The notes below the pieces were generated by a model. That model ran no database searches and had not been told where the DNA came from. It worked only from the letters and a program-made list of their open reading frames with translations. A DNA stretch of 22,513 nucleotides, from positions 1-22,513 of the forward strand of contig DAOWLH010000049.1 of NCBI GenBank assembly GCA_030643515.1. Reading direction: 5' to 3'. A program made the translations under genes and the position numbers. This DNA is from Dehalococcoidia bacterium (GTDB lineage Bacteria; Chloroflexota; Dehalococcoidia; Dehalococcoidales; DAOWLH01). Positions 13,801 through 20,333 of this stretch are shown one piece after another (the first letter of the stretch is position 1; every line of letters begins with the position of its first letter).

Positions 13801-14959
13801 TTTCGTCCCTGATAAGGTCAGCGCCAATTAAACCACCGATCAGGTATCTGCCCGAACCAGTGACGCCGACGCCGCGGATATCAACCTGGCCGGCACCATT
13901 TCGAAGCAGGTTTCTAAAAACCTCTTTCACGGCTTCAATCGGCCGGCCGGCTGTCATCAGATAGTTTTTGGCTAGGACACGGCCTAGGGGGTCAATGATG
14001 ACCGCTTTAGTACTGGTAGAGCCGACATCGACTCCAAGGTATCCGGTAGCTGCCGCGCTTGTCCCGTAAACCGGGGCGCTTTCCCCAAAGCTGACCTTTT
14101 CCAGGGGGGGCATTGTGAAAAGGTGCTTGTTTTCGTACGCCTCTGGTAGCGTTGTCACCCGTGAGCTGGTTCTTTTGGAAAGCAAAGCCGAACCTAATGC
14201 TTCTATGTATAGATAATTTTCAGGGACGACTACCTTAACCGGATGCCCGTTCCGCGCCGAGACCTCCTCAATGATAGACTTCAAAAGGGCGCCGTTTGCG
14301 GCCGCCCCGCCGACCAGATAGACCGGCTCCTCAAACGGCTCCTTCTTGAGAGAGGTTATCATGCGGGCAATACTCTGGCACAGGGAGTAGAGGATGACTT
14401 CGACCGGAGTGCCCTTCTGCTGGAGATGGATGATATCGGTCTTGGCAAAGACGCTGCACCGGGCGGCTATCCTGGGTGGGTTGCCCCGGCAGCCGAGGGC
14501 CAGTTGGGCCAGGTCATCTATGCCTATCCCCAGTCGGTAAGCCTGCTGTTCCAAAAAGTGACCGGTGCCGGCGGCGCAGAGTGGGTTGGAAGCCACCCGC
14601 CAGGGCTTGTTTAGACCATCGGCCAGCTCAATGATAAGGGAACTTTCGCCACCAATCTGTATGATGGATTTGGCCTCCGGGTGGTAGTGAAGAAGGCCGG
14701 CGGCAATTGCCAGCGGACTGCTGTATTCAGCCCAGTTGAGCGTTTCCGGGATAACCGCTTTGCCTGAGCCGGAGACGCCGGCGCTGGTGATATTATCAAG
14801 TTTGAACTGCTCGCCCAACTGGCTAATGAGGACATTTATGGTCTTCACTGGGCTGGAGGTTATTCGCTGGCTGCCAGACCATACGATATTGCTATGCCCG
14901 CTGGTTAGAATCAGCTTGGCATTCACAGAGCCGATATCGACGCCGAGAGAGTAGGCCAT
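10850..14959 (-). CDS. Giant acyl-CoA dehydratase activase-like protein (two BcrA/BadF ATPase domains + DUF2229 and HgdA/B-like region)
   Basis: The protein has 1369 residues and belongs to the 2-hydroxyacyl-CoA dehydratase activator superfamily, whose ATPases donate electrons at very low potential. Domain 1 (~1-265) has SLGVDIGSVNAK, GVSGSGK, IGGESS, CAAGTG (Cys128) and ARCSVFAKTD (Cys168). Domain 2 (~307-562) repeats the plan with YLGVDVGSTSTK, GVTGSGRY, EIGGQDSK, CAAGTGSF (Cys430) and GSRCTAFTAQ (Cys471). These Cys pairs match the bridging [4Fe-4S] ligands of homodimeric HgdC, so the chain may fold as a pseudo-dimer (inference). A CxxC-x3-C cluster (TCQGCENNC, 588-595) opens a DUF2229-like region (VGIPRALLVYDYAPL, SYSDSCLPLKLLHGH). 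A Cys-containing HgdA/B-like region continues to the C terminus (SGAECLPYR, GGAYGPCRFGKY, MPHGCMPGG). No separate dehydratase lies nearby, so the substrate is unknown. The Shine-Dalgarno is weak. Confidence 0.9.
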   Translation of the reverse strand: MAYSLGVDIGSVNAKLILTSGHSNIVWSGSQRITSSPVKTINVLISQLGEQFKLDNITSAGVSGSGKAVIPETLNWAEYSSPLAIAAGLLHYHPEAKSIIQIGGESSLIIELADGLNKPWRVASNPLCAAGTGHFLEQQAYRLGIGIDDLAQLALGCRGNPPRIAARCSVFAKTDIIHLQQKGTPVEVILYSLCQSIARMITSLKKEPFEEPVYLVGGAAANGALLKSIIEEVSARNGHPVKVVVPENYLYIEALGSALLSKRTSSRVTTLPEAYENKHLFTMPPLEKVSFGESAPVYGTSAAATGYLGVDVGSTSTKAVIIDPLGRVLAKNYLMTAGRPIEAVKEVFRNLLRNGAGQVDIRGVGVTGSGRYLIGGLIGADLIRDEITAQTRAAAEIDAGADIIEIGGQDSKLILKRNGIVVDYRMNKACAAGTGSFIDELAEMLGVSAKNGDFAKLAFAAPYTIDLGSRCTAFTAQAVASARQAGKPLEVITASLASSIARNYLSKVVANCKLGDKVILTGAVFYNQAIISALQQQLAGKELIVAGQREVSGAIGAALLVRDAGGGSSFHSFQEVIDSRYKLTNFTCQGCENNCTVTRMDTGDKASYYGSRCDRFNTSSNENRKKTLFDKREEILLRGYQQLNGTAPTVGIPRALLVYDYAPLLIEFLNALGVRVSLSSQTTARIIEQAIQLSYSDSCLPLKLLHGHVAELDQADYVLYPCALRLGKREGDENQKYACPLVQASPFIIRQALNLGERLLVPIIDLSNGTAGTVKSLTDIAAKLGFGRSRGRRAALAGIEAQQRFGADIAALGKKLLEQLHSSDKPGVVLFSRSYMSQDAGANLGIAETLTRLGVVPIPLDFLPLNTIDAKKYSDRPYWFYEARFIAGAAIVARDPQLYGLVVSNFGCGPNSFMVKIVEDIMSNKPLGHLEIDEHAAEAGIITRLEAFVSTIKVFATSDRAGKKRRQYFYRGASLSSRDHKTLIAPSMAPHIEVVAAAMNAFGSRVVVLPEPDHQSLQYANRVTSGAECLPYRITLGDFIKFCDSNGTSLKNIEGLTGGAYGPCRFGKYAIEQSRILKEIGYDLPIRATLSNNAYSDLNLGNGFERFAWNGIVAMDCLERLLWRSRPYQKTPGSADGLFGYYKQILIDRVSRKEKMTDVIRQATEDFQSLIDPSLPRRPLVGINGEIFLRSNRFSNDDLVRVCEQAGLEVVVSPLGEWFHYTSHRLIEDALNNRQPRKLISGHIRKLIQERDSHTLTRQCHGLLDNHEPSTAEILALASSYLSPLCGGEAILSIGSGLGWMQNPDIAGVISVMPHGCMPGGIVAAMADKFSAKYQKPWISLTYDGFAENNNLTRVNNLAEIIKFFNRDS

Positions 14960-14970
14960 TTTTCAGCGAA

Positions 14971-15002
14971 AGTCTAGCACAGAAGAGCGTTTTTGAAAAA
15001 CG
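14971..15002 (-). promoter_or_regulatory. Possible promoter/operator region of the activase gene
   Basis: On the minus strand a TAGACT -10-like hexamer (14976-14971) lies 11 bases before the ATG. A 15-base palindrome CGTTTTTGAAAAACG (14988-15002) lies where the -35/spacer would be. No good -35 hexamer is present, so the palindrome may be an operator or activator site. Evidence is positional only. Confidence 0.3.
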
Positions 15003-15104
15003 GGGCCGGAAGGCAGAGGCTAAATCATCAATAGGTCACCGGCTTTGCGGTATATGGAGTGTGCCAACTTAGGGCCAAGATTAGCGGCGCGTCTCGCTCG
15101 CCAT

Positions 15105-15530
15105 TCATTCAAGTGGCAGATTTTCCGCGGACTGAGGGACATGACATAACAAGCAGTTATATCTGATGAGCTGGATACTCTCGCTTTTTTCCCCTGTTGG
15201 CAGATCTGTATAGTGGCTTTCCGGAATCCTGGTAGCGGTATGGTCAGGGCCGTAGGAAAAACCCGCAAGATGACAGGTTAGACAGGGAAGTATGTCTTTG
15301 GATATTTCAAGCCCGGCAAGGCTGTGGGGAATGAAGGGAGGGGCTCCCGGATAGGCTCTTGGTAAAAGGGTAGATTGCCCCGGAAGGAGGGTGGAGTATT
15401 CGTTGATTCCCAGTTCACCTGTCAGGATACTGTGGGTATACTCCTGGTCATCTCCGCCACCCGTACAGGCAACAAAACCCAGACTGGCGATAACAAGCAA
15501 AAGAGGCAGCATCACATACCACGACTTCAT
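15105..15530 (-). CDS. napB: Dihaem cytochrome c, NapB-like small subunit of nitrate reductase (putative lipoprotein)
   Basis: NapB passes electrons to the catalytic subunit NapA outside the cytoplasmic membrane. The 141-residue protein has an N-terminal signal sequence (MKSWYVMLPLLLVIASLGFVAC). Cys22 sits in a near-lipobox (FVAC), followed by a flexible Gly/Asp segment, so lipid anchoring is likely. The NapB hallmarks follow: AYPGAPPFIPHS, haem site 1 CLTCH (Cys83/Cys86/His87), TRIPESHYTD, and RYNCLLCHVPQ with haem site 2 (Cys126/Cys129/His130). It ends soon after, a few residues shorter than the usual 'PLVGNxF' tail. ATG 15530 shares one base with the napA stop (TAATG) and is preceded by GGAG within napA, so the two are translationally coupled. 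Confidence 0.9.
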   Translation of the reverse strand: MKSWYVMLPLLLVIASLGFVACTGGGDDQEYTHSILTGELGINEYSTLLPGQSTLLPRAYPGAPPFIPHSLAGLEISKDILPCLTCHLAGFSYGPDHTATRIPESHYTDLPTGEKSESIQLIRYNCLLCHVPQSAENLPLE

Positions 15531-17947
15531 TACAGTTTCTCCAGTTTAACGGCACATTTTTTATAGTCCGTCTGCTTAGAGATGGGGCAGAAGGCATCAA
15601 GCGTGGCTTCATTTATCATCACATCCTCGTCAAACCAGGGGACGAATACCATTCCCTTCTGTGGTTTGACCCGGGCGCCAATCTCCACCAAAACTTCCAC
15701 ACTGCCCCGGCGGGAGGTGATACGGATGCGGTCACCTGTGGAAAGGGCAAGTTCGGCAGCATCGTCAGGGTGCAAAGCGGCAGTGGCGTGGGGATAAGCC
15801 TTATAAAGGCTCGGTACCCGTCGTGTCATGGTTCCCGAGTGCCAGTGCTCCAGGACCCGGCCGGTGCAAAGCCAGAAGGGGTAATCGGTATCCGGGGATT
15901 CGGCAGGAGGTTCGTAGGGGCGAAACCATATGATGGCTTTACCACCGTTGGCTTCATTCCCGTAGAAGTTGATGCCCTCACCACTCTTTACATAGGGGTC
16001 GTACTTTTCATTATAGCGCCATCTGGTCTCCTGACCATCCACTACCGGCCATCTCAGTCCACGGGTCTGATGATAAAGCTCAAAAGGAGCCAGGTCATGC
16101 CCCTTATCCTTGCCGAAAAGACGATACTCCTCCCAGAGCGCCTTCTCCATATAGAAACCTGCGGTTTCCGAGGCATCCGATATAAGCTGCTCCTGGGGGA
16201 GAGGATAAGCCTGCGGGTCATACTGGAAGAGGTGCCCCAGGCCAAGTTTCTTTCCTACTTCTACAATTTGCCACAGGTCAGACCTGGATTCACCTGGCGG
16301 CTGAATCATCTTCTTCCAGAAGTGGGTTCTGCGCTCGGCGTTGCCATAAGAGCCCTCTTTCTCCACCCACATAGCCGTCGGTAGAATAACATCGGCTACT
16401 TCAGAGCTCAGGTTAGGGTATACATCGGAGACTATTATGAAGACATCTTTTTCTTGTGCTGCCTTCCGGTAGCGATTAAGGTTGGCATAGTCCTGGTATG
16501 GATTGGCGCAAAGGCTCCAGAACACCTTGATTTCACCGCGGTCTATTGCCCGCATCATCTCCACGGCGTGGTAGCCGGGCACGGCAGGGATGGTGCCCGC
16601 AGGAAGGCTCCAGATTCCCTCGGCTATTGCCCGGTGCTCGGCGTTGGTCACCACCATATCCGCCGGCAGGCGGTGTGAAAAGGTACCCACTTCGCGGGTC
16701 GTTCCGCAGGCGCTGGGCTGGCCGGTGAGGGAGAAGGGGCTGTTCCCCGGCTCTGAAATCTTACCGGTAAGCAGGTGCAGGTTATAGATGAGGTTGTTCA
16801 TCCAGGTTCCGCGGGTGTGCTGGTTGACGCCCATAGTCCATAGCGACATTACCTTGGTGTTGGGGTTGCCATAGATGTCGGCAAGTTCGCTGAGTATATC
16901 CGGGGTAACGCCGCTAATCTGCTGCACGTATTCCAGGGTATAGGTGGCCAGATGTGACTTAAAGTCATCGAAGGAGACGACGCTGGCTTCCTCCTGAAAA
17001 GTGGAATTATCCTCCAGTCCATAGCCGATGTTCTCCTTGCCCGTCTGAAAGACAACGTGGTTGCTGATAAAGTCACTGTTAACCCTGCCGCTCTGTACCA
17101 GAATATTGGCTATGCCGTTGGCAATGGCTAAATCTGATTGTGGCTTGAATATAATCTCACGGTCGGCCATGACGGAGGAACGGTTGGATAAGACGGTCAG
17201 GTTTATGATGGTGGCGCCGGCAGCCGATTGCTTTCGCTGGGAGACCCTGGCCCAGAGCATTGGATGCATCTCGGCCATGTTGGCTCCCCAGAGAATGAAA
17301 GCATCGGCGTTCTCAAAATCATCGTAGCAACCCATGGGCTCATCCAGACCAAAGGTGGTCATGAAGCCGGCCACGGCACTGGCCATACAGTGCCGGGCAT
17401 TACAGTCGAGGTTGTTGGAGCGCAGTCCTCCTTTAAGCAGCTTGGCGGCGGCATAGCCTTCCCAAATGGTCCATTGCCCAGAGCCGAACATGGCTATCGA
17501 TTCCGGACCGTGCTCCTGAAGAGCAGATTGAAACCTCTCGCTTATGAGCTCCAGTGCTTCGTCCCAGGTTGCTTCGCGGAACTTTGCACCGGAGGTGACG
17601 CTTTTAGGTGATACCCGTATTAATGGCTTTTTCAGCCTATCGGCTGCGGAATGAATCTTGAGCAGGTGGTAGCCCTTAATGCACAGGAGGCCCCGGTTCA
17701 CCGGGGATTCCGGGTCTCCTTTTACCGCTACGATATCATTTCCAATTACACCGACCAGGGCGCTGCACCCCGTGCCACAGAAACGGCACGGCGCTTTCTC
17801 CCAGAGCACTCCTTCCAGCTCATCGTCGTGGTCAGCATCACCGTATGTAAACTGGGAGATGAGGCCATGACCGGCTAAAGCAATCGCTGAAGCCGAGGCT
17901 ATCTTCAGAAAATCACGCCTGCTTACTTTTGAGAATGATGCGCTCAC
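15530..17947 (-). CDS. napA: Periplasmic-type (exported) nitrate reductase catalytic subunit NapA
   Basis: NapA is an exported Mo-bis-MGD enzyme that reduces nitrate to nitrite. The protein has 805 residues with a Tat signal (SRRDFLK at 9-15, then a hydrophobic Ala-rich stretch). One [4Fe-4S] cluster is coordinated by Cys54/Cys57/Cys61/Cys89 (CRFCGTGC ... GLLCIKG). The Mo-ligand Cys187 is in DCNARHCMASAVAGF, and the MGCYDDFENAD, WGANMAEMHP and MGVNQHTRGTW segments follow. The C-terminal molybdopterin-binding domain includes CTGRVLEHWHSGTMTRR. A napB gene follows directly, which supports Nap over assimilatory NasA/NarB. The start is a GTG, the only start before the twin-arginine motif, and the predicted transcript begins at it (see findings). 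napC, napD, napG and napH are not adjacent. Substrate could differ from nitrate in this lineage, but motif agreement is strong. Confidence 0.9.
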   Translation of the reverse strand: MSASFSKVSRRDFLKIASASAIALAGHGLISQFTYGDADHDDELEGVLWEKAPCRFCGTGCSALVGVIGNDIVAVKGDPESPVNRGLLCIKGYHLLKIHSAADRLKKPLIRVSPKSVTSGAKFREATWDEALELISERFQSALQEHGPESIAMFGSGQWTIWEGYAAAKLLKGGLRSNNLDCNARHCMASAVAGFMTTFGLDEPMGCYDDFENADAFILWGANMAEMHPMLWARVSQRKQSAAGATIINLTVLSNRSSVMADREIIFKPQSDLAIANGIANILVQSGRVNSDFISNHVVFQTGKENIGYGLEDNSTFQEEASVVSFDDFKSHLATYTLEYVQQISGVTPDILSELADIYGNPNTKVMSLWTMGVNQHTRGTWMNNLIYNLHLLTGKISEPGNSPFSLTGQPSACGTTREVGTFSHRLPADMVVTNAEHRAIAEGIWSLPAGTIPAVPGYHAVEMMRAIDRGEIKVFWSLCANPYQDYANLNRYRKAAQEKDVFIIVSDVYPNLSSEVADVILPTAMWVEKEGSYGNAERRTHFWKKMIQPPGESRSDLWQIVEVGKKLGLGHLFQYDPQAYPLPQEQLISDASETAGFYMEKALWEEYRLFGKDKGHDLAPFELYHQTRGLRWPVVDGQETRWRYNEKYDPYVKSGEGINFYGNEANGGKAIIWFRPYEPPAESPDTDYPFWLCTGRVLEHWHSGTMTRRVPSLYKAYPHATAALHPDDAAELALSTGDRIRITSRRGSVEVLVEIGARVKPQKGMVFVPWFDEDVMINEATLDAFCPISKQTDYKKCAVKLEKL

Positions 17948-17953
17948 CCGTGA

Positions 17954-17981
17954 ATTATATCATATAACGTGGCTTTGTAAA
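17954..17981 (-). promoter_or_regulatory. Promoter of napAB
   Basis: On the minus strand there is TTTACA (17981-17976), a 16-base spacer and a perfect TATAAT (17959-17954). The expected start, 6-8 bases past the -10, falls at 17946-17948. This coincides with the GTG start codon and implies a leaderless message. Confidence 0.6.
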
Positions 17982-18024
17982 TACCTGATAGCAGCTTGCT
18001 TTGTAGCGGGGACTAGATTCTAAC

Positions 18025-18039
18025 CAGCGATATTCGCTG
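18025..18039. promoter_or_regulatory. 15-base palindrome between napA and the divergent membrane-protein gene
   Basis: CAGCGA-TAT-TCGCTG is a perfect inverted repeat with 6-bp arms, centred at 18032. It sits 25 bases upstream of the -35 of the plus-strand gene and about 85 bases upstream of the napA start. That is a suitable site for a dimeric regulator acting on either promoter. The regulator is unknown, and it could also form a small hairpin. Confidence 0.35.
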
Positions 18040-18063
18040 CGAGGCTAAAAGATGGTCTTTGCC

Positions 18064-18092
18064 TTGACAGTAATGCTTGGCTTTGATAGCAT
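18064..18092 (+). promoter_or_regulatory. Promoter of the small membrane protein gene
   Basis: Perfect TTGACA (18064-18069), a 17-base spacer and TAGCAT (18087-18092, 4 of 6 matches). Predicted start is near 18099, leaving a 26-base leader that contains GTGAGGT before ATG 18125. Confidence 0.5.
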
Positions 18093-18124
18093 CCAGTTGA
18101 TCCCTGGGAAGTGAGGTAATCTAT

Positions 18125-18307
18125 ATGACTGAAAATACAAAAAGGGCTATTGCTTGGCTGGTATTCGCAGCAGGTATCATACTGGGTATCATGGGATGGG
18201 CTGATGTGGCGTACAGTTCCTGGACCGGCACCATTATTTTTCTTGCGTTTGCGGTTGTTAGTATTGCCCTGAGGATATTGTGGGGTTTGGGGCGGCGGAG
18301 AAGCTAA
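18125..18307 (+). CDS. Small two-helix membrane protein, function unknown
   Basis: This is a 60-residue protein with two predicted transmembrane helices (~8-25 and ~33-53) joined by a short loop (WADVAYSSW). It ends in a basic tail (GLGRRRS), which places both termini in the cytoplasm by the positive-inside rule. It has a Shine-Dalgarno-like GTGAGGT and a promoter with a perfect -35. It is transcribed away from napA. It resembles no named family that I can recognise. NapE is similar in size but normally has one helix, so I do not call it NapE. It could be co-transcribed with the CDGSH gene 144 bases downstream. Confidence 0.6.
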   Translation: MTENTKRAIAWLVFAAGIILGIMGWADVAYSSWTGTIIFLAFAVVSIALRILWGLGRRRS

Positions 18308-18451
18308 CACTCGTCTGGTGACTCTATCGAATAGGAAGAAGCGCAAAGATGCTGCGTGAAGTGTTTGGTGACCATTTTTTATCCCCTGGATAGTAGCGTG
18401 GAATACTGGTGTTAAAAGATTATCTGTGATGACTATGGATTGAGGAGAGAG

Positions 18452-19150
18452 ATGGTGGCAACCGGAAAGCAGGCCAAAGAAGAATTCGGCGATAGATTCA
18501 AAATCATAGTGAGTGAAAATGGCCCCTATCTGGTATTTGGTGGAATCCCTATGTCCGGCCAAGTAATTGTCACCGATGCTGATGGATACTCTTATAAGTG
18601 GCGCCGGGGCAAGACATACCCGGCGCAGCAAAACTATGCCCTCTGCCGTTGCGGCAAGTCAACAACCAAGCCGTTTTGCAGTGGAGAGCACCTGCAGGTC
18701 AATTTTAACGGCACGGAGACGGCAAGCAGGAAATCCTATCTCGACCAGGCTGAGGAAATTGACGGCCCGGCGCTGAGACTAACGGATGTTTTCGAGCTAT
18801 GCTCCAGCGCCCGCTTCTGTGATCGAGCCGGTGGAATATGGTACCTGACAGAGAACTCCGACGACAAGGAGGCCAGGAAAACTGCTATCGGAGAGGGTAA
18901 AAACTGCCCCTCTGGCCGACTGGTAACCTGGGATAAAAGGGGTCAGGCAATTGAACCGGAGCTTAAGCCATCCATCGGGCTGGTTGAAGACCCACAAGCG
19001 GGAGTGAGCGGGCCGATATGGGTGCGGGGCGGCATTCCGATTGAGTCCGGTGATGGAACTGCTTACGAAGTTCGAAACCGTGTTACCCTTTGTCGCTGTG
19101 GTAAAAGCTCTAACAAACCTTTCTGTGATAGCAGCCACCTGCAGATATAG
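18452..19150 (+). CDS. Iron-sulphur protein with two CDGSH domains and a central Fer4_19-like segment
   Basis: This is a 232-residue soluble protein. CDGSH site 1 is CRCGKSTTKPFCSGEH (Cys65, Cys67, Cys76, His80) and site 2, near the C terminus, is CRCGKSSNKPFCDSSH (Cys214, Cys216, Cys225, His229). Each has the Cys3-His set that binds a redox-active, acid-labile [2Fe-2S] cluster. The middle (~110-165) has LCSSARFC (Cys117, Cys123) and GKNCPSGRLV (Cys152), the layout of the divergent Fer4_19 domain that accompanies CDGSH in this bacterial family. Electron transfer or cluster sensing is likely, but the partner is unknown. The start ATG 18452 follows TGAGGAGAG. A TTG at 18440 is an alternative adding four residues but would lose that ribosome site. 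Confidence 0.88.
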   Translation: MVATGKQAKEEFGDRFKIIVSENGPYLVFGGIPMSGQVIVTDADGYSYKWRRGKTYPAQQNYALCRCGKSTTKPFCSGEHLQVNFNGTETASRKSYLDQAEEIDGPALRLTDVFELCSSARFCDRAGGIWYLTENSDDKEARKTAIGEGKNCPSGRLVTWDKRGQAIEPELKPSIGLVEDPQAGVSGPIWVRGGIPIESGDGTAYEVRNRVTLCRCGKSSNKPFCDSSHLQI

Positions 19151-19233
19151 CGTAAACGAATAATTTGTCACGGTTTTGACTGTACGCTGACAGCTATCAG
19201 CTCAGCCTGTAGTGGTAACTTGGTGCAGTGAGA

Positions 19234-20223
19234 TTATCCCCGGCGAAACAGGCGAAGGCCGTACTTCTGGTACAGAACGGCCAGTATCACAACGCTCAAG
19301 CCGATGAACCCCAGCACTAACGGAAAGTATGCCTCGCCCTCGAAAACATCAAAGACCAGTCTGGTGATGTAGGTATAGAAACCGATGGCCCCGAACACGA
19401 GGAATACGACCTCGCGGAACCGCAGACTCACCCCTATAAATATCAGGTAAACAAGCAGGAACAGGAGCCCAAATAAGGCGCTTTGGCTTTCTGTGAAAAG
19501 GGCAGTAAATGTTATCTGCAGGCCTACCAGTCCGTAAAGCTTAAACCAGAAGGCGTATCGTTTCATGCCTCGAACGGTCAAGCCGACACCCAGCAGTACA
19601 AGACCTCCGGTGATTCCGGCTGACAGTTTCAGGAAGTCGTCACCTGATGGGCCGCCTATCATCTGGGCGATGTCGATGATGGTGAGGTGGGCTAAGGCAG
19701 CAACAATTAAAGAAATCAGGGGGAACCTTGTCCACATGAGCATGGCGATAGCGCCCGCCAGGCTACCGAGGCCGAGATACAGAAAAGCAAATCTTAGCTG
19801 GTAGAAAGAGGCGTCGTCAGGCCAGGAACCCATTAGTCTGGCTATTGTATAAATTAATAGAGGCAGGATTGCCGTGGCGACGAACAGGAGGAGGCCACCC
19901 GCCGTTCGGTAGTTGTGCATGAAACGTAGCCACACACCGGCGGCACCGACAACCAGAATCGCCCCAAGGGCAACACCGAATCGTGCCCCGTCAGACAGGT
20001 CCTGCCAGTTCATTGATATAAAGAAAATAAACGAGAACAAGGCGAGGAAACTACCGAAATAGTAGGCTATCGTTACCAGATTAAGTCCGGGCTCCCTTTC
20101 TTCCGTAGGGGGGCTAACTTCCAGACCCTCTTCAGCCTTGATGGACTGGAGCTGCTGATCGGTTATCAGGCCCTGCTTCTGCCATCGTTCTAAATCTGAA
20201 ACATCGAACTTTCGCTGAGCCAT
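19234..20223 (-). CDS. DUF2157-like polytopic membrane protein
   Basis: This is a 329-residue protein. A soluble N-terminal ~45 residues (RKFDVSDLERWQKQGLITDQQLQSIKAEEG) matches the helical opening of DUF2157 proteins. About ten hydrophobic helices follow, starting at NLVTIAYYFGSFLALFSFIFF. The function of DUF2157 proteins is unknown. No transporter signature or catalytic motif is visible. I chose ATG 20223 because it begins directly at the conserved helix. An in-frame start at 20277 would add 18 residues encoded by the promoter region. It is transcribed divergently from the MsrP-like gene across 110 bases and converges with the CDGSH gene. Confidence 0.75.
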   Translation of the reverse strand: MAQRKFDVSDLERWQKQGLITDQQLQSIKAEEGLEVSPPTEEREPGLNLVTIAYYFGSFLALFSFIFFISMNWQDLSDGARFGVALGAILVVGAAGVWLRFMHNYRTAGGLLLFVATAILPLLIYTIARLMGSWPDDASFYQLRFAFLYLGLGSLAGAIAMLMWTRFPLISLIVAALAHLTIIDIAQMIGGPSGDDFLKLSAGITGGLVLLGVGLTVRGMKRYAFWFKLYGLVGLQITFTALFTESQSALFGLLFLLVYLIFIGVSLRFREVVFLVFGAIGFYTYITRLVFDVFEGEAYFPLVLGFIGLSVVILAVLYQKYGLRLFRRG

Positions 20224-20258
20224 GCCCCTCGTTCTCTCATATATTTGCCTGGTGTTAT

Positions 20259-20287
20259 ATAATAGCACGAAAGTCACATACAGTCAT
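20259..20287 (-). promoter_or_regulatory. Promoter of the DUF2157-like gene, overlapping a plus-strand -10
   Basis: On the minus strand there is ATGACT (20287-20282), a 17-base spacer and TATTAT (20264-20259). On the plus strand TATAAT (20258-20263) occupies nearly the same bases and points to the MsrP-like gene, but its -35 is poor. This AT core may serve both directions. Confidence 0.4.
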
Positions 20288-20333
20288 TGCTCCAGGGCGT
20301 AAAATTATTGGGAGGACATAACGGAGGGGAAGC

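Noticed and set aside
15020..15268. Minus-strand frame after and overlapping napB, considered as a frameshifted NapB tail
   Set aside because: Its translation has no haem motif or NapB-like ending, and napB already reaches the end of its conserved region before its stop.
18440..18451. TTG 18440 as start of the CDGSH protein
   Set aside because: The TGAGGAGAG ribosome site lies inside this extension and fits ATG 18452, so the later start is preferred.
18020..18631. Minus-strand frame of 203 codons in the napA/CDGSH intergenic area
   Set aside because: It runs antisense to the small membrane protein and the CDGSH gene and over the divergent promoter, with no ribosome site and no recognisable domain.
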